Shown: positions 45,421-56,000 of the stretch, in pieces
How positions within the stretch are numbered: position 1 is the stretch's first letter
Layout of the letters: every line of letters starts with the position of its first letter
Origin: Massospora cicadina
Lineage: Eukaryota; Entomophthoromycota; Entomophthoromycetes; Entomophthorales; Entomophthoraceae
NCBI GenBank assembly: GCA_022478985.1
Contig: JAKSZP010004190.1
Location: forward strand, 62,001 to 126,000
DNA length: 64,000 nt
Direction: 5' to 3'
Notes under the pieces: generated by a model
Told to the model about the DNA's origin: nothing
The model's input: the letters and a program-made list of their open reading frames with translations, nothing else
The model's database searches: none
Translations under genes and position numbers: made by a program

Positions 45421-45839
45421 TCATATTTTTGTGTTCTGAACAAAAATATCACAGTGGATACACTCCAAATAAGAAGAACTATTAGTGTTTATTATGTAAA
45501 CATTCAAGGCTTTTTTTGCTACCAAGAAAAATTATATACCTATACCAACATGAGGATACTCCTGGGCGATCTTTTCTACTGGAATGGCTACGATAACCCC
45601 CACTAGGGAGGCGACGTCCATTGAGGATCCAACATCACTTATGCCATTTTGTTCAAGGGTTTCCCAAGAATACAGCTTTTGTAAATTGCTGCAGAACTTG
45701 GAGCCTGAAGGGTGATAGTCGCTCTCTCAAATGGAGTTTAAAGTATTGGGTGGGAGTTGTTGGTATAATAGGTTGTTGGGATGGTAACCGGAGTCAATGC
45801 AAAAAGACTAATGGGAATTGTTAGGGACAATTAAATTTG

Positions 45840-48289
45840 AATTAGCCGAAATAGAGCGTCCAATCTCTACTCCACTCAAGCTTTTCCCTGCTTGATCAAA
45901 AGAGATGGCATTGCATGAACGTGCTGGTTGCCTGGGCAGTTAGCCGCATAATTACCTTTTTGTCCACACACAAAACAAGCATTCATAAATAGCTCCCATA
46001 TATAGTTTGCACCTGAAGGGCCAGGGCAAAAGTTAACCAAAGCATTGAAGTTAGGACGGTGATGGGGCGTCTGAGTGTAAGGAGGGCAGAATGGATCCGC
46101 TGACATATTGGGTGGATGAATATTGCCTAAAAGATTATAACTAGCTCATTGCTGTCCATTTTCCAATGAGTATGCACCGCGGTCGCAGGGGCCTTTCTCT
46201 CCACATTGAGAGCATTGAACTTAGCGGAGAGACAGCTAAAGTGTTAACAAAACAAAGGAGCCCTGCGTCTTCATTCAGTATGTAAATCATAGCATTATGC
46301 AGTTCATGATATGGTTTGACTGCCGCCGTTATGGCTATGCCTACATCCTTGTTGGTTAAGATATCATCTCCCACTAACATGTGAGCTTCATTCATGAATC
46401 GCTCTGCAAACTACACCAGGGACTCATTATTTTGAAGCTGTATGGTCAGAAAGTTGGCCTTATGCTGCGCCATCTTTGCCGTGCCCCAAAAAAATGGAGC
46501 ACAGTCTCCTTCATCTCTTGATATGATACATAACTATTTTGAAGGTAACAGGAGACCTGGTCTGTGCTCTCAATACTTAGAGTGGATATCAACATTTTCA
46601 CTTACCACTGATCCTATGCCCCTTCCACAGCGAATTTAAACCATTTAAAATATCCGTGCATGTTCCCATCATGACAGAAAGGTGATGACTTCTTGATTAA
46701 AACAAAATTACCTTGCTCCAGGCTCTGAGCGCGAGGTACAGACAGAATAGGTTCAGAATGTAAAAGGGGAATATCCCCTTTTAGACTAGAATAGGGTCAT
46801 GTGGATGGATCAAATTTGCCAAAGTGAACTGGGAAAAAAGTTAGATTTTGGGGGGAACTTCTGTGACCCCTGGGGGTACTTGCTGGCTGATCCATAGCAT
46901 TCTTCTCCAGACTCGCCACTGACTGCACCATTTCCCCCTTACTAGGCTATTCAGCAAAATGTTTGTGAATTATTCGCTCAGCTTTGACCAAATAGCACTG
47001 ACACCGGCCATCTTGCCCCCCTGTTGAAGCACTTCAAACCCACTTTGTGATTTGCGGTGGAATTAACACTCAGAGTCCATATTAAACTCCATTGCCTGAA
47101 GCCATTAGAGGACTCCTCCAATATGCCCTGAATTCTTGCATTCTGCTATCCGGTGTCAAATGCTTGTTTGTTCGCTTTGTCCACTTGATTAACTAGAATA
47201 GCTCCTTCCTGAACCAGCTCCTCATTGGCCCATCAAAGGTTATCCAAACGCACCTACATATCAGCATATTCCACCATATTAATGAACCGAAGAGTAATTT
47301 CTTAGCTCTGAGCCGCTTGACTGGCACTCTCCAGCTGATTAATCTGACCCAGTACTTTGATGTATTATGAGGACACCTAAAAAGAGCTGGTTTTATGGTT
47401 GGACATCCACTGGTTGATCCACTCAACACAAAGTTGACTAAATTTGACTGCCATGGAGTCAGCTTAATTAAAGATACTCCACTCTGTCAGGGTAACCCAG
47501 TCCCTAATCTGAGTTACCGCTGTTTCAATCCCTTCAGACCACACCATCATGTCTATCATAAAGCGCTCAGTGTTACTACCCAATGTAATGGCATCCCAAA
47601 TTCATTCAGCTGAAAGCTGTGCCAGTCCAACAATTAACCTATTACTTGAGGTATCTCATGATTCAAACGTGGAACTAATTTTTTTAAGCAATGACGGATG
47701 TCCACAACATGACTGTCCACATGCACTAGCGCCCCATTGATCTCCATAAAGAGTGATTGAGTCATTCAAGTAAAAAGCGATTGTCATTTTGTTGCGTTTG
47801 AACAAACCAAATGACATCCCTGTTATCAATGTTATGTCAGGCCAACATACGCAGCATTTGGCGGAATGAAGGCTGAACGTATGCAACCAAGTATTCCTCA
47901 GCTTTGTGTGTGCTGAGCCTGCGAGACAGCTTTGTGGTGGTAGCATTGAGGTAAGACATATACAACAGGTACTGAGATTCTTGGTCCCGTTGGTTATAAA
48001 ACAAACTCAGTGTATGTTCCCCCACATCATCTCCATAAAGGCGGTAACATCACAAGAGCCATTCCATAAAAACAATCAGTTGCTGTGGGGTCACGTTCAT
48101 GGACCTGCCCTGTTGACCTGACGCCAACTTAGGACAAGCACCTAACTGCAATTCTATTATAGTATTCTCATTTCCTGGCTCCGACACTGTGAATAGTGCC
48201 AGTTCTTCATTGGATGCCTCCATTGCTTCCTTGGCGTATTGGTCATGAAATCTGATTAGATTTTGGCGTAAAGAGTGAGGGCTCACCAT
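45840..48289 (-). pseudogene. gag: gag of element V, broken
   Basis: The start is ATG 48289 (MVSPHSLRQNLIRFHDQYA), about 40 bp after the primer-binding site, with an open block of 79 codons. Further blocks lie at 48025-47837, 47429-47193 and 46395-46141. Near 46000 a zinc knuckle reads CFVCGQKGNYAANC, with Asn in place of the usual His. Stops and shifts separate the blocks. At about 2.4 kb it is longer than the gag of element II. Confidence 0.8.
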
Positions 48290-48329
48290 GATGCCCTAGT
48301 GCCGTTTGTGTACAGTTGACCAGTGGCCC

Positions 48330-48345
48330 CCTGTAGTGAGCATCA
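48330..48345 (-). other. primer-binding site of element V
   Basis: On the minus strand TGATGCTCACTACAGG lies next to the 5' LTR. It is the primer-binding site of elements II and III with one G-to-A change in the TGG. Confidence 0.7.
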
Positions 48346-48346
48346 C

Positions 48347-48799
48347 TGTTAACCTTTTGGCAATATGGATTAAATCTGCTGAGTTGGTTGCACAGGATAC
48401 TATCACTGAGCAACAGAACATCCAATATGATGATTGCAATTAAGAGAAAACAAAAATATAAGATATAGAGCAATTGCCCCAATTGACACTTTTTTATTGT
48501 AATATAAAATTGCAGAACCTCTCTGCGGACTACTAAAAAACCTCCCTCTCATTCTTCTGCTCAACTCTTAACTTGTTATTTTTGTCAATTACACCTTTCC
48601 TCTTAGTAATCTCATATTCATTCCATTTTAGAGTTTTTTTATCTCAAGGTTTCAGCAGAATTCCCTTGATTTACTGACCTATCTATACTACTATTGATTT
48701 GATTCACTCATTTCCGCTCAATCTGAGGCTTGCCTCAACTCTAATTTATGATCTGCCAGATTATATAGTTTATCATCCAGTCATATCAATTTATTGACA
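48347..48799 (-). repeat. 5' LTR of element V
   Basis: It begins TGTTAACCTTTTGG and ends TTATTGACA, and pairs with 41507-41972. The 13-bp length difference comes from several small indels. Confidence 0.9.
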
Positions 48800-48894
48800 C
48801 AGTGACTCAGCCCATAGCCAACAATTTTGAAGTCAGTTAAAACTGGTTCATTTCTTTCATCCTCAATCAAATTTTGCCCAGGTTATGCAAATCT

Positions 48895-50806
48895 CTTTTT
48901 TAGCACAAGTGGTGCCCAACCCGAAAGGGGAGCGGCCATTCATCTTTATTTGCAATTGAGCCAAACAAAGGGATTATCATAAATAAAAAATTTCTCAATA
49001 AAGCCCTTAAGCTATCAGCATAGAAAGCAATATAAGATGGTGAGGAAGCTTTGAACAAACTTTTTTCCAGCGCCCACTTTAGCTGGTGGACCATGGCGGA
49101 CAGCATCAGGGTGGGACATCAGCAACATGGGGCATAAAGAGGTATAGTTGTGGGTTTTTTTGATTATGAGGCCAGCGGTGTCCATCACCTCAACATATTG
49201 AGCAAGTTGATGCTCAGCGAAAGTGATGAGAGCTGGCACACAAGTGAAAGACTTGATGCGCTGGCAGGTTTGTGGATAATTGGGGTCAAAAAGAGAAGTT
49301 TTTGCTGCATCAATGCAAATGAAGCTCACGCCAAAAGCGAGCTCCTCAATTTCATATATATTGCATCTTCATCAAAATTGGAGGGAAAATTGGGATAGTT
49401 ATACCCTTAATTAGTGGTTCCATCACCCCATGGAGATGCTGGGGGAGGAGGGTGTCGGAAGGGGCAGCTGTAGCTTTCACTGCTATTTTATTTATATATT
49501 TATAGTTTGGAAAGCCATTTTTAGAGTTAAAACGGCAGGGGCGCAGATTGAGAGGATTAATAAAAAAAACTCCTTCAATGCAAAATCTGGCTTGACATTA
49601 TATGTCCAGCCACTTTCATTGATCCAATCAAGACACTTGAATGGATTAAGCTCAGTTAATGCTGGCCCAGCCACAGGAGTTGGTGTAGTGGCAGAACATG
49701 ATTGGCTGTGAACAGCTGACCATGACAGCTCAGTTGAAACTGTATCAGCCATCAACTCAGGATTCTGTAACCCAGTCAAATTATTTAAATTTTTAAATTT
49801 TTTAAAATCTTGATTGGCTGCTGCTTTTGAAGCAGCTCCAGAATTCCTGGGGTTGAGGTTGAAGGATTATGTCCCATATGAAGAATTTAGGCATGTCCAC
49901 ATCTGAGCCAACGCCAGAAGGAGGGGCGGTGGAAGTGACAGAGATGAAAACTGTTAAGCGTTTGAACTTCAAATGATCCAATTTGAAGCACAAGGGGCAA
50001 ATCATGTAGCCGTTCTCAACCCACGCCCAAAAGGGGTGATCTGGAGAAGATCTGATCGCTGTACTAGGGAATTACAAGATGAATATTGCGATGGAAAGGG
50101 CAGATTGTTGCAAAGGCTTGAGGCCAAGCCAAATGATCTTCCCCATTAGGCACCACAAACTGTAACATGGGGTCTGCTCCATAAGCATCCAAACTCTCTG
50201 TGAGTTTGTGGCGTAGGTGCTCAGGAGAGAGGTGGGAAGGCAACCTGGCAGACTAGACCACCAAGATGGCCTCATCTGGGAGCTGGGTGAAAACTGTGGA
50301 AAGCAGATTTTTTTTAAAAATTTATGGCAGCTTTGCTGCTGCCATTGCATCAGCTTCAGAGCAGAAGCCAAAGTTAAAATATTCCTTAAAGGGGCGGAAA
50401 TTGATAAAACCAGCAGATTTAAAACCTGCCATGGCCATCTCAATGATGGCTGCACTTGCATATTGGAAGAGACTCTATATTTAAACTATAGGCTGAAATG
50501 CAAATTACTCCAGGGGAGCACCAACGGGCTCCAGAGCAACGCCTAGGTGGTTTCAAGGTGGTAGGCCAAGTCCAGAGGGGAGACATAACGCCTGATAGTA
50601 TTAGGGGGGCTAGCAGAGCCAACCCAGGCGCGCTTCAGTGGCAGCTGAATAATGGTAGTGGGTGGCACACACCCCCTGCATCAGGGCAGCAGGCATTGAC
50701 TGCATTGACATTGGTAAGTTTGGCTTGATTGAGTGGCTGTTTTTTGTTTTTTTTAATTCAAATTTGGCTTAAATTCATATATCAAAGCAAAAAAGTTAAG
50801 GTAATT
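48895..50806 (-). mobile_element. HAL-2a: full-length ORF1-only LINE derivative
   Basis: A 1.91-kb unit on the minus strand is flanked by AGGTTATGCAAATCT (48880-48894) and AGGTTAGGCAAATCT (50807-50821), a 15-bp duplication with one mismatch. It encodes one ORF1-type protein homologous along its whole length to HAL-1, and no RT. The 3' end differs from HAL-1: CGGGTTGGGCACCACTTGTG then CTAAAAAAGAG, which matches the tail of LINE-D. Confidence 0.8.
49015..50711 (-). pseudogene. ORF1-like protein of HAL-2a, broken
   Basis: The start is ATG 50711 (MSMQSMPAA), the same start as HAL-1. A central stretch reads AYGADPMLQFVVPNGEDHLA (near 50190-50130). The zinc knuckle is ENGYMICPLCFKLDHLKFKR (near 50000-49950), in which the last Cys is Arg. 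The C-terminal part (49779-49492 and 49329-49015) includes FAEHQLAQYVEVMDT, also present in HAL-2b. Stops and shifts separate the blocks. Confidence 0.7.
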
Positions 50807-50821
50807 AGGTTAGGCAAATCT

Positions 50822-51430
50822 TGTGGGCCCAAATACTGGGTTTTTCTAATCTATTCCCTAATCAATCGTCTATTTAAGCATTCATGATACACTGAGGAAA
50901 TTGATAATTGATTTTCTACTTTTTAAATCCTATAAAAATTCTCATATTCCAAAGTTGTTTTTTAATATGAAAAATTCAAACCACCCAATACAATCCCACT
51001 TTTCCCTGCATCCAAACCCTCTGGCCCTGGGGCTGCAACAGCCAGGTTCAATGCCATATTTGATATTTACAATTATGGCTTTTGACGCTTGCTAAATAAA
51101 TCTTTCTCTGCACATTTAAAGTTGTACATGCAGCAGCGCCACTGGCATTTTGGCTTTCCTTTTGGGTGTTCTTGCATCCAGACTGGCAGTCTGGTCTAAA
51201 CTTTTATTTTCCGTCATCATGATATAATCAACTGTCCATTGTTTTCTGCCATTTCCGCCCTCCTCATCAATATGGACAAAACAGTGGTCATCTTCTATCA
51301 GATGAATGTACAGTTGGTATCCTACCTTTTGTTGTTTGTCTGGATAATCGTAAATTTTGTATGCTTCTACTAGATGGTTTTGGGGAATTTTGTTATGGCT
51401 GAAATGTCTTAGTGCCTTCAAATTTTTACT
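50822..51430. other. AT-rich stretch with one minus-strand open frame
   Basis: Up to 51115 nothing coding was found. The minus-strand frame at 51116-51421 is listed separately. The segment may belong to the 5' part of element IV or to older DNA into which it inserted. Confidence 0.4.
51116..51421 (-). CDS. unrecognised 101-codon open frame
   Basis: An uninterrupted frame of protein-like composition: HNKIPQNHLVEAYKIYDYPD, LYIHLIEDDHCFVHIDEEGG, KQWTVDYIMMTENK. It does not match any retroelement domain elsewhere in the window. There is no clear splice site at either end. It could be a fragment of a host gene or of an unrelated element; the direction is opposite to element IV. Confidence 0.3.
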   Translation of the reverse strand: MKALRHFSHNKIPQNHLVEAYKIYDYPDKQQKVGYQLYIHLIEDDHCFVHIDEEGGNGRKQWTVDYIMMTENKSLDQTASLDARTPKRKAKMPVALLHVQL

Positions 51431-51739
51431 TGGTCCACCCTCAAAATGGGATCTTCATACTTGAAGCTGCTGACGTGGCCCCAGCTTCTGATACCAGCTC
51501 CAAATCAGTATCCATATTGATTCTAAAAACCAATGCTGCCCCCATGCTCATGTTAGTTTGTTCTAGCACATTAGTTTATAAATCGTCAGTGGCCCAGCCT
51601 GAAAAGAAAATGATTCAACCCCTTTGCCACACCAGTTCTGCTCCTTTCAAAAACTTTGTTATTTTCCCTGACCTAGTTAAAATCTCTTCCTTACCAACAG
51701 ACATAACCATTTCTTCCAATAAAGAGAAATTCGACTACT

Positions 51740-52196
51740 AACTACCAATGAAAATTAGCATTGGAGACACCAGGTGTCTTTCAAGGCCTTGGTTGACACA
51801 GGAGCAACGGGTAACTTCATGAGTATGGAGTTGGCCCAGCAGCTTGATCTACACTTGGACGTGGGGCCACTATAGTGAAAGAATCATTGGCTGCCCAACC
51901 CTCCTTTAGAGTACGGCGCCCTGTGCTTTTCTCAGTCCACTAGTTTAGTTTTAGTGATCACTTCTCTGAGATTCCCAACCTTGTGTTCCAAGTAATTTTG
52001 GGTGTGGGTTGGTGGCATCAGCAGCATGTGAGAATCCACATGGAGACAAACACTCTGTCCTTCTCCAACAATCAGGTCAAGGGTGAGTTTCCATTGCTGG
52101 ACACCCTCAAAAAAGCTTGTGGCTGTGGTTCTATTACAACCCTCGTTTCCCACATAGGTCTTCCACCAGATTTTCTCGCTGCTTTGACAGGCTATC
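51740..52196 (+). pseudogene. pro: protease and PR-RT linker of element IV
   Basis: The active site reads KALVDTGATGNFMSMELAQQ (from 51781, Asp codon 51795-51797). Later text, SHIGLPPDFLAALTGY (ending at 52196), is the linker that leads into RT. Its continuation (QSIFDSDKASRLPPH) is found at 61719 after element III. A stop lies near 51870 and a shift near 51950. Confidence 0.82.
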
Positions 52197-52536
52197 TCTG
52201 GAAGTTTTGAATTACACTTCCAATGGGGCAGGTTGTATCTCGAAGTTACACTGGGCGGATTCTCCAAAATTGCAATGAAGTAAATAAGAAAATACAGGTT
52301 AAACTCGACCTAATTTTTATTTTTGAAAAGAGGAAATATTTATAGGCTTTTTTACAGTTTGTAATCTATCAGAGTGAATTAATCTCTGCGCAATCAAATC
52401 TTCAATCAGTTGATCAGGATCTGATTGATCATTAACTTTGATAGATTGTGATAGATTACTTGCTCCTTCTGATGATGTTGGGGGAATTGAGGAAGGGGAT
52501 TTTTTGGAGATATGCGAATTTGGTGAAATCCTGACA
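52197..52536 (-). repeat. 3' LTR of element III
   Basis: On the plus strand it starts TCTGGAAGTTTT and ends ATCCTGACA, pairing with 61375-61713. The ends are set by the CTATC duplication. In the element's sense the LTR begins TGTCAGG and ends CCAGA, so only one end has the usual TG/CA form. Confidence 0.92.
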
Positions 52537-53520
52537 CTTCCCCCTCAAGATTCGATTGCAGTGGAGGATGTTTTCTTAAAAACCTAGGATGAATACAATT
52601 TACTACAATACCAGTATCAGTATGAACAATCAAATTTTCTAATCCTTTTTGAAATATAACTCTATAAGGACCAGACCAATTAGTTCCCAGCTTTTCAGTC
52701 CGTTCCACCTGGCCAAAAATGATAATACATAACATAATCTCCAATCTGATATTCAGGTAAGACTGGTTTATGTTGATTGCTTCATAGAGTCTCTCTTTGA
52801 GTGGTGGTTTCAATTGAATTCATTGCTTGAGCCTGGAGGCGGATAATCTCATCAGCTAAAATTCTCATAACTAAATTGGAATTTTCTGGGATGCTTTCTT
52901 CAAGGATAGTCTGAACACTAGAAGGGACTGAAGGATCCCGTCCATATATACACTTAAATGGGGACATCTTGATAATGCAGTGATAGCTTATCTGATAAGC
53001 AAACAAGGCACTAGGTAAATAAAAATTTCACCAAGTCAGATCAGTTGAGGCCATTTATCCTTAAAATCGAGACCAAGGTATCATTAACTCATTCAATGGC
53101 CCCATTTGTGGATGGATTATATGGGACAAAAAAATCGCTGAGTAGTGTTAAATAATTTTGATAACTCCTGTATAAGCTGTGAGGTGAAATTAGTCCCATT
53201 ATCTGACATAAGGACCTTTGAACATCCATGTTGGGAAATAATATGCTGATATAGGAATAAGGCTGTAGTTTTAGCCAAAGGGGTAGCAATTGAAATGGCC
53301 TCAACCCATTTGGTCAAATGGTCAATGGCCATAATGATATACTGATGACCATGCACTCCTCGAGGAAAAGGCCCTACAACATCAATGCTGACTACTTCAA
53401 CGCCTTAGTTGGGGAAATGACTTGATGTTGATAAGTAGGGTTGGTAGTTCCATGACGTTTGCAAGTAAGACATGAGTCAAGAGTCTCCCAAATGAACTTG
53501 GTCATGTTGTTCCAATAGTA
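52406..53520 (-). pseudogene. pol: integrase of element III with extension into the 3' LTR
   Basis: The core reads MAIDHLTKWVEAISIATPLA, VLMSDNGTNFTSQ and PYNPSTNGAIE, covering the D, D and E region. The C-terminal part (52813-52406) has TEKLGTNWSGPYRVIFQKGL, a GPY/F module, then CIHPRFLRKHPPLQ. The frame goes on through the polypurine tract and about 131 bases of LTR. Confidence 0.9.
52537..52552 (-). other. polypurine tract of element III
   Basis: On the minus strand TTGAGGGGGAAG abuts the 3' LTR. It is also translated (NLEGEV) within the last pol frame. Confidence 0.8.
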
Positions 53521-55230
53521 TCAAGTCTTCATCCATTCTTGAGTTTTCTTTAAGCCGCTATGACTGACTTGTTCATGACCTTCCATTACAGCGTGAAACC
53601 TGGAGTTGGGATGTAGGAAGGGCAACCACTTAGACTTGACTTTCTTATACAAAGCTCCATCTTGAATCATAGTATCCTTGGTAATTGATTTTAGATAGGC
53701 TCGATCCTCTTCAGTCTCTAGATCCCATAATTCTGGTTGTCCAATAAAATTATACAAGCGTTCTTCTTTTTCTGGTTCCAAAGTCAGAATATGTAGTTGG
53801 GATAACCCATCCGCATTTTGATGCTGAGCTCCTGAGTGATGAACAATGGAAAAATCGTAATTTTGCAATTTTAAAGCCCAATGGGCTAACTCTCCCATCA
53901 GGATCATTCATATTCTGCAGCCATCGTAAGGAGGAATGGTTAGTAATAATGGTGAAATGGGTTCCATATAAAAAGGGCCAAAAATGCTTGATGGCCAAGA
54001 TTAACACTAAACATTCCCGCTCAGTAACACTATAATTTCGTTCAGCCTTTGACAAAGTTTTGCTATGGTAAGCAACAGGATGATCCTTATTTTCTTCATC
54101 ACACTGAGATAAAATAGCCCTTAATATCGACATTGCTTGCATCCATATGTAGAAAGAAAGGTATATCAAACTGGGGGTATATTAGAACAGGTGCCTTCAT
54201 CAAGGCGGTATGCAGAGAATTGGAAGACTTTTCTTGAGCTGATCCCCACTCGAAAGACACTCCTTTTTGCAATAGATAAAATAAGGGTTCATCCATATCA
54301 GCAAAGTTGGGAATAAATTGATGATAATACCCAACCATACTGAGAAAGACTTGAATATCCCATAAAGAAGAGGGAGGAGGCATCTGTTGGATGGCTTGAA
54401 CTTTGTCCGCAAGGGGTCAAATCCCTTTATCTGAAACCTGATGTCCTAAGAAGTCCATTTCATTTTGAAAGAATAAGCACTTAGAGGGCTTGAGTTTTAA
54501 GGAAGAGCCCCGAATTTAGTTAAATACTTCTTTTAAATGGTTTAAATGCTCAGTAAAGGTTTCGGAAAACATGGTAATGTCATCAAGATATACCAGAACA
54601 CAAGTAAGCTTTAAATCCTGGAGCATACTGTCCATGGCCCTTTGGAAATTTGTGGGGGAATTGCTTAGGCCTTGAGGCATGCGAGTTGGTTCAAACAACC
54701 CTTCACTCAATATCAGGGCACACTTGGCATGATCTTCTGGAGACAGTTCGATTTTCCTGTATCCACTGGCTAAATCCATGGCCAAAAAATAGGTGGATCC
54801 ATCCAACAATCTAAGAGAATCATCAATATTAGGTAAGGGATAACAGTCCCATCGGGTAATAGCATTCAATTGATGATAATCCATCATGCCTCGATGAGAA
54901 CCATCTTTCTTCTTAACCAACAACAGTGGGGATGCCCAGGGACTATTGGAGGGTTTCAATAATCCAGCCTACAGAAATTGATACAACTCCTTAGTAACCT
55001 GGGATTCTTCTACTTTGGATTTACAATAGGGCTTTGTACAGATAGGAAGGTGATCACAAGTTTCAACAGTGTGCACTACACCTTTCATCTTCCCAAAATC
55101 GTAAGTATGCCTAGCAAAAATGTCAGAATATTCGTCCAATAATTGAAGCACTTGTTTCTCCTGTTCCTTAGAGAGATGTTTCCCGATAGCAGGTCCCACA
55201 GTAAGGATTTCCTGATCACTCTCCAATCCG
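53521..55230 (-). pseudogene. pol: reverse transcriptase and RNase H of element III
   Basis: The N-terminal part (55226-54969) includes EYSDIFARHTYDFGKMKGV. RT (54959-54516, 147 codons open) has SPWASPLLLVKKKDGSHRG, FLAMDLASGYRKIELSPEDH and CVLVYLDDITMFS, with an intact YLDD at 54590-54579. RNase H (54169-53521) has HPVAYHSKTLSKAERNYSVT and ITNHSSLRWLQNMNDP, ending in a GAQHQNADGLSQL stretch. Frames change near 54500, 54390, 54110 and 53900. Confidence 0.92.
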
Positions 55231-55269
55231 AAGTCTTATAAACTCCCAAAGGGTTTAACACCATAGATA

Positions 55270-55541
55270 CAAGATAAGGGTAACAGCTTGACATAAGCAA
55301 TTGGGCGCTCTCAATCTACCAGTTTTGGCACATCAGTAAGGTTAGCTAGTAAGACAGATAAAGAGCCTGAATAAGCATAATCCAATATTATAGGACAAGG
55401 CAAGAGTTCTTTGGCAGAAGGATTGACAGTGCCCTGGACCTGTAGCAAATGCCCTTGGGAATCAAAAAGTGCAAATAAGTATTAATGATCACTTGTGACT
55501 TTGGTGGAATAACTAACTTCTCAGGAGAAAAAATAGGCATT
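55270..55541 (-). pseudogene. dUTPase-like domain of element III pol
   Basis: MPIFSPEKLVIPPKSQVIIN and LHFLIPKGHLLQVQGTVNPS align with the dUTPase-like segments of elements II and V. SGSLSVLLANLTDVPKLVD followed by IAYVKLLPL corresponds to motifs 4-5. The motif-3 position reads ILDYAYSG: an Asp is nearby but the GVID pattern is not. One in-frame TGA and one shift are present. Assignment depends on the alignment to element V, which is nearer to real dUTPases. Confidence 0.6.
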
Positions 55542-55719
55542 CTCTCTTCAATATCAGCCGTGGTAGGAAGTAATTTTACATGAGGATCTTCAACATGATA
55601 CTGAAGTGAATAAGACCTTTTAGTTCCTTCTAGCAGACATAACTGATGTCAAGTGGAAGCATGATCAGATAAAAGTAAGGGAACTTGATACCCCAAGAGA
55701 GACAACGACGAGTCTGGGT

Positions 55720-56000
55720 AGTTGATAATTCCATCAAATTCTCATAAAAATTGAGTTCCCAAGAGTAGGTCATAACTCAAATTATTGAGCATAATCTCTG
55801 GAATGGTAAAGGTTAATTTCCCAATTTTCAGAGGAAGGGATGAAAAAGCTCTGATAGACTGAGTACTCTGAGGGCCAGCGGTGCCATATTCTTCATAATG
55901 AGAAATATTGGGGGTTAATTTGATCCATTTGACCAATTTGGAGGAGACAGCATTCACCAGGGATCCAGTATCTATGATTGCCTTGGCATTGATTTGTATT
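55720..56000 (-). pseudogene. pro: aspartic protease of element III
   Basis: INAKAIIDTGSLVNAVSSKL carries the active site (near 55990-55935). KIGKLTFTIPEIML and SYDLLLGTQFL follow (to 55742), the usual end of a retroviral-type protease. One frame change separates the start from the rest. Length is close to the family's ~100 residues. Confidence 0.87.

Larger units (their letters stand above)
41507..48799 (-). mobile_element. complete Ty3/gypsy retrotransposon, element V
   Basis: A 7.29-kb element on the minus strand has LTRs of 466 and 453 bp and is flanked by CAGTG (41502-41506 and 48800-48804). The order is primer-binding site, gag with zinc knuckle, protease, dUTPase-like domain, RT, RNase H, integrase, polypurine tract. 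The LTRs differ far more than those of element III, so it is probably the oldest of the three complete Ty3 copies. All frames are broken. Confidence 0.92.
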
